Under the pieces are notes generated by a model. It was not told the origin of the DNA. It was given only the letters and a program-made list of their open reading frames with translations, and ran no database searches. DNA of 64,000 nucleotides from Cupriavidus taiwanensis (GTDB taxonomy: Bacteria; Pseudomonadota; Gammaproteobacteria; Burkholderiales; Burkholderiaceae). Position 1 is the stretch's first letter. Every line of letters begins with the position of its first letter. This document shows, piece by piece, positions 28,669-37,766 of this stretch. The position numbers and the translations under genes were made by a program. The stretch covers positions 2,143,274 through 2,207,273 of the forward strand of contig NZ_LT976853.1 of NCBI RefSeq assembly GCF_900249755.1, written 5' to 3'.

Positions 28669-28824
28669 GTCGTCTCGTCTGTGAACGGTGCGTTGCCAGG
28701 GCCGATGGCCCCGCCGGCACGCCGTTCTTTATGACGCCGGTGCCTGTTGCGCCGGCCTACGAGACAGATTCTGCAGAGCCACTCTTATAAAAAGAACGAA
28801 TCTTTATGAATTTTCTTAGACGAT
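28669..28824 (-). promoter_or_regulatory. cysT promoter region with a possible CysB site
   Basis: A 156-base gap between the hydrolase stop and cysT. Positions 28784-28830 are very AT-rich for this genome. The part 28784-28811 contains ATAA, AAAGA and TCTTTAT arranged as an imperfect dyad, which resembles AT-rich CysB targets in general. This suggests cysTWA-cysB has its own sulfur-controlled promoter. Confidence 0.45.
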
Positions 28825-29496
28825 TTAGATATAAGGGACCGCGGAGGCCACCTCGACGCCCGCCTCCCAAGGGGTGTTCGAGCCACTTTCCGCGCCGGCA
28901 TCGGCTGCCGTGTCGATCCGTTGCACCAGCGTATCCAGTAGCGCGAGGCCTTCGGGCCACTCGCCCAGTCCCGAGTCGGCATTGATATGGCCAAGATGGC
29001 CCACGTCGACCAGCTCGCTGCCCCACAGGGTGCCCCAGGAGAAGGCGGTGCGCTGCGGCATCCACGGGTCGTTGCGGCTGGCCACGAGAATCGTCGGAAA
29101 CGGCAGCCGGTACGCCGGCAGCAAGCCTGCCACGCCGAACTTGTCCGGGTCCGCCGGCGCCACCAGCAACGCCCCGGCGATCCCCACCGGGTCCAGCGCC
29201 GCCTGGCGCAGCGCGGCCAGGCAGCCGAAGCTGTGCGCCACCAGCACGGCGCCGCGCGCGGCGACGCGCCGGGCGCGCATCACGCCCTCGGAAACACGCT
29301 CCGCCCACAGCGGCAGGCTCGGCCGCGACCAGTCGTGCTGCTCCACCCGCTGCCAGCCCGGGAACTGCTGTTCCCAGCGGCTCTGCCAGTGCCCCGGGCC
29401 GCTGCCGTGCAATCCGGGCACGGTCAGCACTTGCAGGTGGCGCGGGATTTCCGGCCGCACGGCGCGGCCCGGCGGGGTTCTGTCCGATTGCGTCAT
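28825..29496 (-). CDS. RBBP9/YdeN-family alpha/beta hydrolase
   Basis: A 223-residue protein with the family start LTVPGLHGSGPGHWQSRWE and a Ser nucleophile in VAHSFGCLAA. The remaining triad candidates are the D in ASRNDPWMP and the H in VGHLGHINADSG, all in the expected order, so it is probably an active serine hydrolase. The function is not known for bacterial relatives. Its start overlaps the stop of the EAL-like gene (ATGA), so it is cotranscribed with the sulfonate cluster. Confidence 0.85.
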   Translation of the reverse strand: MTQSDRTPPGRAVRPEIPRHLQVLTVPGLHGSGPGHWQSRWEQQFPGWQRVEQHDWSRPSLPLWAERVSEGVMRARRVAARGAVLVAHSFGCLAALRQAALDPVGIAGALLVAPADPDKFGVAGLLPAYRLPFPTILVASRNDPWMPQRTAFSWGTLWGSELVDVGHLGHINADSGLGEWPEGLALLDTLVQRIDTAADAGAESGSNTPWEAGVEVASAVPYI

Positions 29497-30362
29497 AGTG
29501 GCTCCTCGCTCAGTGCACGGGACGTGGTGGCATGGGACGCGCCTGCGGCATCCACTCCGCGCAGCCCTGCCGCGTTCACCAGCCCGCCGGCAAATGCGCC
29601 CTGCCCCAGGCCGATGCCGGCCGCCTGCAGGCGCTCGATGCTCTCGGCGTCCTGCAGGCGCCGCCCGATCAGCGTGACGCCGGCGCTGGCCGCGCTGGCA
29701 CGCAGTCCGGACAGCTGGCGGTCGGTCCAGGTGCGGCGCATGTCCAGCTTGAGCCAGTCCGGCAGCGCATGCGCCATCAGCGCACCCGCCTCGGCCGGGT
29801 CCGAGGCCTGCAGGCTCACCGCGAAGCCGTTGCGCCGGTAGTTGCCGACCACATGCAGCAGCAGCCCCAGGTCATCGTTGGCGCTGGCCGGCACCTGGAT
29901 CACAAAGCGCTCCAGCGGCAGCCCCAGCGACTGCAGCGCGCGCCGGAAGGCCGCGCCGTGGTCGTCGGCGACCGCGGCCAGCAGCCGGTTGTGCACGTTC
30001 AGCACCAGCTTGTGCTCGCCGTCCGCGGCAAAGTAGTTGATCGCATGCAGCAGGCGCGAAAGCCGGTCCAGCGACACCAGCGTGTGGTCGTCCGCCGCCA
30101 TCGCGAACAGCTTCCATGCCGCCAGGCCGACGCCGTCCTCGGCATAGGTGTGGATGGAGCCTTCATGCGCCACCACCTGCCGGTCCGCCAGCGTGACCAG
30201 CGGCTCGAACGCGCTGGTCAGCGAGCAGTTGAAGAACTGGCCCTGCACCTGCCCGCGCGCATCGCGCCACAGTTGCCGGTCCGCCAGCGGCTGGCGCGGC
30301 AGCGCATCGAGATAACGTTGGAGCGCAGACGCTGCGCCCGCGGGTTCATGCACGCCTGGCAT
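29493..30362 (-). CDS. Degenerate EAL-domain protein in the sulfonate cluster
   Basis: A 289-residue protein starting at ATG 30362 with AAGGATC before it. It aligns along its length to EAL phosphodiesterase domains: FEPLV matches the start, LVLNVHNRLL the second strand, LPDWLKLD the central KxD strand and GIGLGQGAF the end. The key residues are lost: EAL reads EGS, the EITE motif reads IQVPAS, the DDFGTG loop reads SLQASDPAE and the EGVE motif reads IGRRLQD. Cyclic-di-GMP hydrolysis is therefore unlikely, and a binding or protein-contact role is more plausible. It lies after ssuB and before the YdeN-like gene. Confidence 0.85.
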   Translation of the reverse strand: MPGVHEPAGAASALQRYLDALPRQPLADRQLWRDARGQVQGQFFNCSLTSAFEPLVTLADRQVVAHEGSIHTYAEDGVGLAAWKLFAMAADDHTLVSLDRLSRLLHAINYFAADGEHKLVLNVHNRLLAAVADDHGAAFRRALQSLGLPLERFVIQVPASANDDLGLLLHVVGNYRRNGFAVSLQASDPAEAGALMAHALPDWLKLDMRRTWTDRQLSGLRASAASAGVTLIGRRLQDAESIERLQAAGIGLGQGAFAGGLVNAAGLRGVDAAGASHATTSRALSEEPL

Positions 30363-30506
30363 GGTGATCCTTGGGTTGACCGGGCCGTCCGGGCCTACGG
30401 TCTGATTGGTGATGGGCAAGCGCGATGGCAGCGGCGGCCTGCCTGCTCATGATAGGAGCCAGGCTGGCGCCGGCGTATGAAGATTTAGGACTGTCGATAT
30501 GCGCCG

Positions 30507-31394
30507 TCAGGCCGCCCAGCTCACATTCAGCGGCGCAGCCGCGGCGGGCGCGGCAGCCGGCGCCGGCCGCATCACCCGCTGCAGCACCTCGGCTTCCAGT
30601 TGCGCAAAGCCCGCCGCACCGCGTTCGCGCGGCCGCGCCAGCGCCACGCGCGTATCCATGGCGATGCGGCCGTCCTCGATCAGCACGATGCGGTCGGCCA
30701 GCGCCACCGCTTCGGATACGTCGTGCGTGACCAGCAAGGCGGTAAAGCCCAGCCGGCGCCACAGCGATTCGATCAGCGCCTGCATCTCGATGCGGGTCAG
30801 CGCATCCAGCGCGCCCAGCGGTTCGTCGAGCAGCAACAGCTGCGGGTGATGCACCAGCGCGCGCGCCAGCGCCACGCGCTGGCGCTGGCCGCCGGACAGC
30901 CGCGCCGGCCACTCCCTGGCGCGGTCGGCCAGGCCCACCTGTGCCAGCACATTGGCAGCGTCACCGCGACGCGCGCGCGGCAGGCCCAGCGCCACATTGT
31001 CCAGCACGCGCTTCCACGGCAGCAGCCGTGCATCCTGGAACATCACGCGCACATCGGCCTGGCTGGGGCGGCCTTTGGCAGCGGCTTCGCCAGCCACGGT
31101 GATGCTGCCGCCATCGGCCGCTTCCAGCCCCGCCACCAGCCGCAGCAGCGTGCTCTTGCCGCAGCCGCTGCGCCCGACGATCGCCAGGAACTCGCCCGGC
31201 GCCACGTCCAGCGCCACGTCGTGCAGCACTTCGCGGCCGTCATAGCGCTTGACCACCTGGCGCACCTGCAACTCCACGCCGCCCGCCGCGCCCTGCGCCG
31301 CCGGCGCCTCGGCCACCGGACGGGCCGCCTCGCGGCGCGCCAGGCCTGCTTCCAGCTCGGCCAACGCCGCTTGTTCCACCGGATACATTTGCAT
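30507..31394 (-). CDS. ssuB: Aliphatic sulfonate ABC transporter ATP-binding protein
   Basis: A 295-residue protein from ATG 31394 after AAGGAG. An N-terminal extension of about 38 residues precedes the ATPase, which has Walker [10 protein letters not shown], the Q-loop [11 protein letters not shown], the signature LSGGQRQR and Walker [22 protein letters not shown] is characteristic of SsuB/TauB-type proteins. It powers sulfonate import with SsuC and SsuA. Confidence 0.94.
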   Translation of the reverse strand: MQMYPVEQAALAELEAGLARREAARPVAEAPAAQGAAGGVELQVRQVVKRYDGREVLHDVALDVAPGEFLAIVGRSGCGKSTLLRLVAGLEAADGGSITVAGEAAAKGRPSQADVRVMFQDARLLPWKRVLDNVALGLPRARRGDAANVLAQVGLADRAREWPARLSGGQRQRVALARALVHHPQLLLLDEPLGALDALTRIEMQALIESLWRRLGFTALLVTHDVSEAVALADRIVLIEDGRIAMDTRVALARPRERGAAGFAQLEAEVLQRVMRPAPAAAPAAAAPLNVSWAA

Positions 31395-31428
31395 GTCGAT
31401 CTCCTTGCCTTGATTGGTGCCGCGCCGC

Positions 31429-32232
31429 TCAGGCCGCGGCGTAGCCCGGGTGCCAGCGCAGCCAGTAGCGCTCCAGCCCGCGCGACAGCCAGTCGGCCAG
31501 CTTGCCCAGCAGCGCATAGAGCAGGATGCCGACCAGCACCACGTCGGTCTGCAGGAATTCGCGCGCATTCATCGTCATGTAGCCGATGCCCGACTGCGCG
31601 GAGATAGTTTCCGCGACGATCAGCACCACCCACATCAGCCCCAGCGCAAAGCGCACGCCCACCAGGATGCCCGGCAGCGCGCCGGGCAGGATCACCTCGC
31701 GATACAGCTGCCAGCCGGACAAGCCGTAGCTGCGCGCCATCTCCACCAGCCCCGCATCGACCGAGCGGATGCCGTGGTAGGTGTTCAGGTACACCGGGAA
31801 AAACACGCCCAGCGAGACCAGGAACAGCTTGGCGCTCTCGTCGATGCCGAACCACAGGATCACCAGCGGGATCAGCGCCAGCGCCGGGATGTTGCGCACC
31901 ATCTGCAGCGTGCTGTCGAGCAGCGTGGCGGCGGTGCGGAAGGTGCCGGTCAGCAGCCCCAGCAGCAGGCCCAGCCCGCCGCCGATGGCAAATCCCATCA
32001 GCGCGCGCCAGGTGCTGACGCCGACATGCCGCCACAGTTCGCCCGAGCGCGCCAGTTCCCACGCGGCCTGCACCACGGCCAGCGGGGCCGGCAGCACGCG
32101 GCTGGACAGCCAGCCGTGCTGCGACGCCAGTTGCCATACAACGATCAGCAGCACCGGCACGATCCATGGCGCGGCCGCGCGCCACAGGGCCTGCGGCGCG
32201 TGGCGCGGCGGCGGTAATTGCGGAGCGGTCAT
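31429..32232 (-). CDS. ssuC: Aliphatic sulfonate ABC transporter permease
   Basis: A 267-residue inner-membrane protein from ATG 32232 with GGGAGGG upstream. It has about six membrane segments and the loop [25 protein letters not shown] typical of SsuC. It forms the channel for alkanesulfonates. It lies 34 bases before ssuB and 14 bases after ssuD on the same strand. Confidence 0.94.
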   Translation of the reverse strand: MTAPQLPPPRHAPQALWRAAAPWIVPVLLIVVWQLASQHGWLSSRVLPAPLAVVQAAWELARSGELWRHVGVSTWRALMGFAIGGGLGLLLGLLTGTFRTAATLLDSTLQMVRNIPALALIPLVILWFGIDESAKLFLVSLGVFFPVYLNTYHGIRSVDAGLVEMARSYGLSGWQLYREVILPGALPGILVGVRFALGLMWVVLIVAETISAQSGIGYMTMNAREFLQTDVVLVGILLYALLGKLADWLSRGLERYWLRWHPGYAAA

Positions 32233-32246
32233 GGTGGTCCCTCCCT

Positions 32247-33410
32247 TCAGCTTTGCGCGGCGCGCGGCACGATGCCGGTTGCCATCACTTCGCCGAACGG
32301 GCCCGACAGCACCTTGCCGGGCAGCTTGTCGCGCACCGCGCGCGGCAGCAGCGGGAAAACCAGTTCGGCAAAGCGGTAGGCCTCCTCCAGGTGCGGGTAG
32401 CCGGACAGCACGAAGGTATCGATGCCCAGCTCGGCGTACTCGCGCATGCGTTCGGCCACGGTATGCGGATCGCCCACCAGCGCCGTGCCGGCGCCGCCGC
32501 GCACCAGCCCCACGCCGGCCCACAGGTTGGGGCTGATCTCCAGCGCCTCGCGCGTGCGGCGCGCACCGCCCGCATGCAATGCGGCCATGCGGCGTTGCCC
32601 TTCCGAATCCATTTTGGCGAACACCGCCTGCGCGCGCGCCACGGTATCGTCGTCAAGCCGGCTGATCAGGTCGTCGGCGGCGGCCCACGCGGCGGCATCG
32701 GTCTCGCGCACGATCACGTGCAGGCGGATGCCGAACTTCACCGTGCGGCCGTTGCGCGCGGCGTGGCGGCGCACGTCGCCGAGCTTCTGCGCGACGTCTG
32801 CCGGCGGCTCGCCCCAGGTCAGGTAGGTATCGACCTGCTCGCCGGCCAGCGCATGCGCCGGCGCCGACGAACCGCCGAAGTACACCGGCGGATGCGGCTG
32901 CTGTAGCGGCGGATACAGGACGCGCGCACCCTTCACGCTCAGGTGCTTGCCGGTGAATTCGACCTGCCCGCTGTCATGGCTGGCCGCCAGCACGTCGCGC
33001 CAGATGCGCAGGAATTCGGCGGATGCCTCGTAGCGCGCGGCATGGTCGAGAAACAGGCCGTCGCCTTCCAGCTCGGCGGTATCGCCGCCGGTGACGAGGT
33101 TGATCAGCAGGCGGCCGTTGGAGATGCGGTCGAAGGTGGCGGCCATGCGCGCGGCCAGTGTCGGCGCCATCAGGCCAGGGCGGACCGCGACCAGGAACTT
33201 CAGGCGCTGCGTGACGGCCGCCAGCGCCGACGCCGCCACCCACGGGTCTTCGCACGAACGGCCGGTGGGGATCAGCACCCCTTCATAGCCCAGCGTATCG
33301 GCGGCCACGGCGACCTGCTTCATGTAGTCGAAACTGACTTCGCGCGCGCCTTCGGAAGTGCCGAGGTAGCGGCTGTCGCCGTGGGTGGGAATAAACCAGA
33401 ATACGTGCAT
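32247..33410 (-). CDS. ssuD: FMNH2-dependent alkanesulfonate monooxygenase
   Basis: A 387-residue luciferase-like protein from ATG 33410 ([18 protein letters not shown]). The start and the [18 protein letters not shown] and [20 protein letters not shown] regions are characteristic of SsuD, including the Arg/His/Cys residues around the flavin site. It uses reduced FMN from SsuE and oxygen to release sulfite and an aldehyde from alkanesulfonates in the cytoplasm. Confidence 0.96.
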   Translation of the reverse strand: MHVFWFIPTHGDSRYLGTSEGAREVSFDYMKQVAVAADTLGYEGVLIPTGRSCEDPWVAASALAAVTQRLKFLVAVRPGLMAPTLAARMAATFDRISNGRLLINLVTGGDTAELEGDGLFLDHAARYEASAEFLRIWRDVLAASHDSGQVEFTGKHLSVKGARVLYPPLQQPHPPVYFGGSSAPAHALAGEQVDTYLTWGEPPADVAQKLGDVRRHAARNGRTVKFGIRLHVIVRETDAAAWAAADDLISRLDDDTVARAQAVFAKMDSEGQRRMAALHAGGARRTREALEISPNLWAGVGLVRGGAGTALVGDPHTVAERMREYAELGIDTFVLSGYPHLEEAYRFAELVFPLLPRAVRDKLPGKVLSGPFGEVMATGIVPRAAQS

Positions 33411-33448
33411 GTCGTTCTCCTTATGTGCTTGCCAGGTACGCGCGCTGG

Positions 33449-34477
33449 CTAGCGCTGCGCCTGCTGCTGCGGCGCGTCCCAGCGCGCGTCGGCCACCTTG
33501 ACCGGTTTGGGAATCAGCTTGAGCGAGTGGAAGGCATCGGCGATGCGCTGCTGCTCGGCCAGCACCCCGGCGCTGACCGGGCGCGCGCCGTACGAGAAGC
33601 GCGAGACCGCAAGGTCGAGCACATCGGCAGGCAGGCCGGTTTCGCCGCTGAGTACGGCGGTGGCATCCTTCGGGCTCTTTTCCGCCCACTTGCCCAGCGT
33701 GGCCAGTTCGTCCAGGATCAGGGCCACGATTTCCGGCTTCGCCGTCGCATAGGGCCGCGAGGCCAGGTAGAACTGGTGGTTGCTGACCACGTTCCTGCCA
33801 TCCGCGTCGCGGCCATCGGCCAGCACGCGCGCGCCGAGCTGCTTCTCGGCAGCGGCCAGGAACGGATCCCAGATCACCCATGCATCGACCGCACCGCGCT
33901 CGAACGCGGCACGCGCGTCGGCGGGCGGCAGGTAGACCGGCTGGATCTCGCCGTACGGCACGCCGGCCTTCTCGAGCTGGCGCACCAGCAGGTAATGCAC
34001 GTTGGACCCCTTGTTCAGCGCTACGCGCTTGCCGCGCAGCTCGGCCACCGAGCGGATCGCCGAGCCCCTGGGCACGACGATGGCTTCTGCGGTCGGCGCC
34101 GGCGGCTCGTTGCCGACATAGACCAGTTGCGCGCCCGCGGCCTGCGCGAAGATCGGCGGCGCTTCACCGACGGTGCCGAAGTCGACCGCGCCGACGTTCA
34201 GCCCTTCCAGCAGCTGCGGGCCGGCGGGAAACTCGGTCCATTTGACGGTGATGCCTTGCGGCGCCAGCCGCTTCTCCAGCGTACCGCGCGCCTTCAGCAG
34301 CGTCAGCGTGCCGTATTTCTGGTAGCCGATGCGCAGCACCTTGGCGTCGATGTTCTTGGACTGCGCATCGGCGCGGCCCGGCAGCAGGCCGTAGGCGAGG
34401 CCGGTGGCCAGCACCAGCGCGGCGGTGATCAGGCGGCGGCGCTGCGTGGCGCCGCCGGACGAGGTGTTCGATGTCAT
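33449..34477 (-). CDS. ssuA: Aliphatic sulfonate-binding protein
   Basis: A 342-residue periplasmic protein with a basic N-terminus and hydrophobic segment ending GRADAQ, so cleavage near residue 38 is likely. The mature part starts with [21 protein letters not shown], the usual SsuA start, and contains [13 protein letters not shown] and WVIWDPFL. It delivers sulfonates to SsuBC. It lies 38 bases before ssuD. Confidence 0.95.
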   Translation of the reverse strand: MTSNTSSGGATQRRRLITAALVLATGLAYGLLPGRADAQSKNIDAKVLRIGYQKYGTLTLLKARGTLEKRLAPQGITVKWTEFPAGPQLLEGLNVGAVDFGTVGEAPPIFAQAAGAQLVYVGNEPPAPTAEAIVVPRGSAIRSVAELRGKRVALNKGSNVHYLLVRQLEKAGVPYGEIQPVYLPPADARAAFERGAVDAWVIWDPFLAAAEKQLGARVLADGRDADGRNVVSNHQFYLASRPYATAKPEIVALILDELATLGKWAEKSPKDATAVLSGETGLPADVLDLAVSRFSYGARPVSAGVLAEQQRIADAFHSLKLIPKPVKVADARWDAPQQQAQR

Positions 34478-34568
34478 GCGATGTTCCTGAATGGGATGGC
34501 GAGAGTGTTGGCGGCAGCACGCCTTCCTGCCGACCCCGCGGTGCGGGTGGCATGGCGTGGCTGCCGTT

Positions 34569-34587
34569 GCGCCGGTCAGGCCGGCGC
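34569..34587 (-). other. Hairpin between ssuE and ssuA
   Basis: GCGCCGG (34569-34575) and CCGGCGC (34581-34587) form a perfect 7-base stem with a 5-base loop, right after the ssuE stop. There is no T run, so it could stabilize mRNA ends or cause partial termination ahead of ssuA. Confidence 0.4.
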
Positions 34588-34604
34588 GACTTCAGTCAGT
34601 CAGT

Positions 34605-35228
34605 TCAGGCGGAACATCGCTCGGCCACCGCAATCGCCGCTGCGCGTTGCACGAAGGCGCCGGGCAGCACGTCGAGCGGGACCTCGATACGGGCATGCGC
34701 CAGCGCATCGCGCACGCGCAGCACGCCTTCCTCCAGGCGGGCCGACAGCGCGGCATCGAAGCGCACCTGGCGCGCGCCAGCGGCTTCGGTGGTGTCGATC
34801 TGCTGGTCCACGGCAAAGATGCCGGGCAGGATCTGGCGCGAGCCCAGCGCGGACAGCACCGGCCGCAGCGCATAGTCGATCGCCAGTGCATGGGCGAGGC
34901 TGCCGCCGGTGGCGATCGGCAGCACGATCTTGTCGCGCAGGCCGGTCTGCGGCAGCAGGTCGAGAAAAGCCTTCAGCAGGCCGCTGTAGGCTGCCTTGTA
35001 AACCGGGGTGGCCAGCACGACCACTTGCGCTTCCGACACCGCGCGCGTGGCGGCGGCGATGGCGGGGTCGTCCACGCGCGCCGCCAGCAGCGGCCCCGCC
35101 GGCAGTTCGCGCAGGTCGAGGTGGAGGGTGCGTTCGCCGGCAGCCTCCAGCGCGGCGCGCAGGTGCGCCAGCACATGGCCGGAACGGGACTGGACCGACG
35201 GGCTGCCGGAGAGCGTCAGGATGGACAT
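34605..35228 (-). CDS. ssuE: NADPH-dependent FMN reductase
   Basis: A 207-residue flavodoxin-fold protein with the start LTLSGSPSVQSRSGHVL and the TPVYKAAYSGLLKAFLDLLP stretch that is diagnostic for SsuE. It provides reduced FMN to SsuD. The rest of the ssu operon follows on the same strand after a 127-base gap holding a hairpin. Confidence 0.94.
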   Translation of the reverse strand: MSILTLSGSPSVQSRSGHVLAHLRAALEAAGERTLHLDLRELPAGPLLAARVDDPAIAAATRAVSEAQVVVLATPVYKAAYSGLLKAFLDLLPQTGLRDKIVLPIATGGSLAHALAIDYALRPVLSALGSRQILPGIFAVDQQIDTTEAAGARQVRFDAALSARLEEGVLRVRDALAHARIEVPLDVLPGAFVQRAAAIAVAERCSA

Positions 35229-35303
35229 CGGGGCTTCCTTCTTCTTGATGGGCCGGTCGGCGCCGCGGCCGCCCCACGCGGCCCGGCGCGCCGGTCTGAT
35301 GGG

Positions 35304-36308
35304 TTATTTCTTGCCGGGCTGGTAGATCTGGTCGAACGAGCCGCCGTCGGCGAAGTGGGTCTTCTGCGCCTTCTGCCAGCCGCCGAACACCTCGTCGATG
35401 GTGAACAGCTTCACTTTCGGGAAGTTGGCCGCGTACTTGGCCGCGACCTTCTGCGAGATCGGGCGGTAGTAGTTCTTGGCCGCGATCTCCTGCCCTTCCT
35501 CGGTGTACAGGAACTGCAGGTAGGCCTCGGCCGCCTTGCGCGTGCCCTTCTTGTCGACCACCTTGTCGACCACGGCCACCGGCGGCTCGGCCAGGATCGA
35601 CACCGACGGCGCGACGATATCGAACTTGTCCGGCCCCAGCTCCTTGATCGCCAGGATGGCTTCGTTCTCCCACGCGATCAGCACATCGCCCAGGCCGCGC
35701 TCGACAAAGGTCGTGGTGGCGCCGCGCGCACCCGAATCCAGCACCGGCACATGCTTGAGCAATTCGCCGACGAATTCGCGCGCCCTGGCGTCGTTGCCGC
35801 CCGGCTGGCGCAGCGCATAGCCCCACGCCGCCAGGTAGTTCCAGCGCGCGCCGCCCGAAGTCTTGGGGTTGGGCGTAATCACCTGCACGCCCGGCTTGAC
35901 CAGGTCGCCCCAGTCCTTGATGCCCTTGGGATTGCCCTTGCGCACCAGGAACACGATGGTCGAGGTGTACGGCGCGGCGTTGTGCGGCAGGCGCTTCTGC
36001 CAGTCCGGCTTGATCAGGCCCTTGTCCGCGATGGCGTCGATGTCGTAGCCCAGCGCCAGCGTGACCACGTCGGCGTCGAGGCCGTCGATGACCGAGCGTG
36101 CCTGCTTGCCCGAACCGCCGTGCGACTGGCGCACGCTCACGGCGTCGCCGCCCTGCGCCTTCCATGCCTTGGCAAAGGCGGCGTTGACATCGACATACAG
36201 CTCGCGCGTGGGATCGTAGGAAACGTTCAGCAGGTTGGCAGCGCTCGCGGTCTGCGCCGCGCTGATGGCTGCCAGAACGGCCAGGCCGATGGCCAGTTTG
36301 CGGATCAT
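35304..36308 (-). CDS. sbp: Periplasmic sulfate-binding protein
   Basis: A 334-residue protein with a Sec signal ([20 protein letters not shown], cut after ASA). The mature part has the hallmark [26 protein letters not shown], and [21 protein letters not shown], which form the sulfate site. It binds sulfate for the CysTWA transporter, though its gene is at the start of the sulfonate operon, 75 bases before ssuE, rather than next to cysT. Confidence 0.95.
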   Translation of the reverse strand: MIRKLAIGLAVLAAISAAQTASAANLLNVSYDPTRELYVDVNAAFAKAWKAQGGDAVSVRQSHGGSGKQARSVIDGLDADVVTLALGYDIDAIADKGLIKPDWQKRLPHNAAPYTSTIVFLVRKGNPKGIKDWGDLVKPGVQVITPNPKTSGGARWNYLAAWGYALRQPGGNDARAREFVGELLKHVPVLDSGARGATTTFVERGLGDVLIAWENEAILAIKELGPDKFDIVAPSVSILAEPPVAVVDKVVDKKGTRKAAEAYLQFLYTEEGQEIAAKNYYRPISQKVAAKYAANFPKVKLFTIDEVFGGWQKAQKTHFADGGSFDQIYQPGKK

Positions 36309-36544
36309 CTTGTGTTGCTCCCGTCAGTGTCGTGAATGGCGCTGTGCGCCTGTTTGCGTGGCCCGCCTGGCGGGTGGGCCTGTATCAGGAGCAAGACTAC
36401 CGACGGGGCTATCCGAACGGAACGAAGGGTTTCGCCGATCCTTTGCTGTTTTCTGCATAAGATCCGGCGGAAATATGGGCATGCCCGTGAAGGGCAGCTA
36501 CCGGCGCGAAAAACCGTGCGCGGGTGGCGCAAGCGGCACGCACA

Positions 36545-36580
36545 AAAGAAAACGCCCGCACCGGCAAACCGGTGCGGGCG
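36545..36580 (-). terminator. Terminator of the ferritin-like gene
   Basis: A perfect 12-base stem CGCCCGCACCGG (36553-36564) / CCGGTGCGGGCG (36569-36580) with a 4-base loop is followed on the minus strand by TTTTCTTTTGTG. It isolates the sulfur operon from the gene upstream. Confidence 0.82.
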
Positions 36581-36675
36581 AAGTTTCCATTCTGGAAACG
36601 GGTAGACAAGTCATGAAGAGCGCCCCCGCATCTCCATGACAGGGCGAATGTTAGCGGCAGGCCTGCGAACCCGGC

Positions 36676-36689
36676 TTGACCAAGGTCAA
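36676..36689. promoter_or_regulatory. Orphan FNR-like palindrome
   Basis: TTGACCAAGGTCAA matches the FNR-family dyad layout (TTGAC-N4-GTCAA) and extends to CTTGACC/GGTCAAG arms. It lies after the ferritin-like gene and before its terminator, so no promoter for a known gene is in place. It may be chance or mark an unannotated transcript. Confidence 0.35.
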
Positions 36690-36722
36690 GCGCGGGCCAT
36701 GTGGCAGCAAGCGAGCCGGGGC

Positions 36723-37274
36723 TTAGCCGCCTTCCTGCCCGGACTGCCGGGCCAGCAGGTCGGCCATCTCGTCGGCGTGCTCTTCCTCCACCGACAGGAT
36801 CTCCTCCATCAGCCGGCGCGAGGTCGGGTCGCGCTCGCCCAGGAACTGGATGATCTCGCGATAGCTGTCGATGGCGATGCGCTCGGCGACCAGGTCTTCC
36901 TTGATCATGTCGGTCAGGGACGTGCCCTCCACATATTCCGCGTGGGAGCGGCTGGTCAGGCCGTCGGGCGCGAAGTCGGGCTCGCCGCCGAGCTGCACGA
37001 TGCGTTCGGCAATCTGGTCGGCATGGCCCTGCTCTTCGTTGGAATGGGCCAGGAATTCATCGGCAACGCTCTTGGAGTTCGGCCCCTTGGCCATGTAGTA
37101 GTGGCGGCGATAGCGCAACACGCAGACGATCTCGGTCGCCAGCGCATCGTTGAGCAACTTCAGCACGGTCTCGCGGTCCGCCGTGTAGCCCGCGGTCACG
37201 GCACCCTCGTCGATGTGCTGGCGGGCGCGCTCGCGCAGTGTCTTGACGTCTGTGAGGAAAGGCTTGTCGGTCAT
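36723..37274 (-). CDS. Ferritin-like/bacterioferritin-type protein
   Basis: A 183-residue four-helix protein. Iron-site candidates are LATEIVCVLRYRRHYYMAKG in the first helix, SNEEQGHADQIAER in the second, AERIAIDSYRE in the third and SVEEEHADEMADLL in the fourth, giving the usual pairs of Glu and His. Relatives store iron or protect DNA from peroxide; they are often heme-free despite their bacterioferritin name. GGAG lies upstream of the ATG. It precedes a terminator and stands apart from the sulfur genes. Confidence 0.85.
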   Translation of the reverse strand: MTDKPFLTDVKTLRERARQHIDEGAVTAGYTADRETVLKLLNDALATEIVCVLRYRRHYYMAKGPNSKSVADEFLAHSNEEQGHADQIAERIVQLGGEPDFAPDGLTSRSHAEYVEGTSLTDMIKEDLVAERIAIDSYREIIQFLGERDPTSRRLMEEILSVEEEHADEMADLLARQSGQEGG

Positions 37275-37509
37275 GGAAGGGCTCCTGGGGAATGGGGGCT
37301 GCGTGGGCGCAGCGCCTTGTGCGGAAACTCAACCCTTTTGCAACGCGAGAAGTGTGCCACTAGGCTGGTGGGGCGATGGTCGCGGCTGGCGGCGATACCC
37401 GAGGTATCGCGGCGTGAAAAAATTGCACGGTGCAGACCGCCTTACACGCGGCGAAACATCAGCCGAAGAAGGGAAGACCAAGCTTGGCGGCAGTCGAAAT
37501 GCTGGTGTG

Positions 37510-37665
37510 CTAGCCACCGCAACGCAAGCCAAATATGACGCCGTCCACACGTTCGCGGGCGAGTTCGACCGCGCCCAGGACTAGCGGCACGCTCGCAAGG
37601 AATGCCAGGCAGGCCCACGCTAGGCGAGTCCATTTGCGCGTTTGGATCGTCGTTGGATCAACCAT
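37510..37665 (-). CDS. Small single-span membrane protein (51 aa, candidate)
   Basis: A short frame with a strong ribosome site (AGGAGG 9 bases before the ATG at 37665). It reads MVDPTTIQTRKWTRLAW..., then one membrane span (about residues 14-31) and a charged tail with a final CGG. No family is recognized. The signal and hydrophobic profile support a real gene, but its size makes this uncertain. It sits between the ferritin-like gene and the MetZ-like gene, in a stretch less GC-rich than the surroundings. Confidence 0.45.
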   Translation of the reverse strand: MVDPTTIQTRKWTRLAWACLAFLASVPLVLGAVELARERVDGVIFGLRCGG

Positions 37666-37766
37666 CAAAGGCATCCTCCTAACGCCAGCCAACAACCGGG
37701 AAGTGGATAACTATGATGTAAACCATCGTTCCCGGCGAGGGATATGCGGAGCCCTTTTCCATATTA

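Larger units (their letters stand above)
36309..36722. promoter_or_regulatory. sbp promoter region and 3-prime region of the ferritin-like gene
   Basis: A 414-base gene-free stretch. The left part (36309-36540) should hold the sbp promoter, with an AT-richer patch at about 36425-36475. The right part holds the terminator at 36545-36580 and an orphan FNR-like palindrome at 36676-36689. The short frames across it look like noise. Confidence 0.45.
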
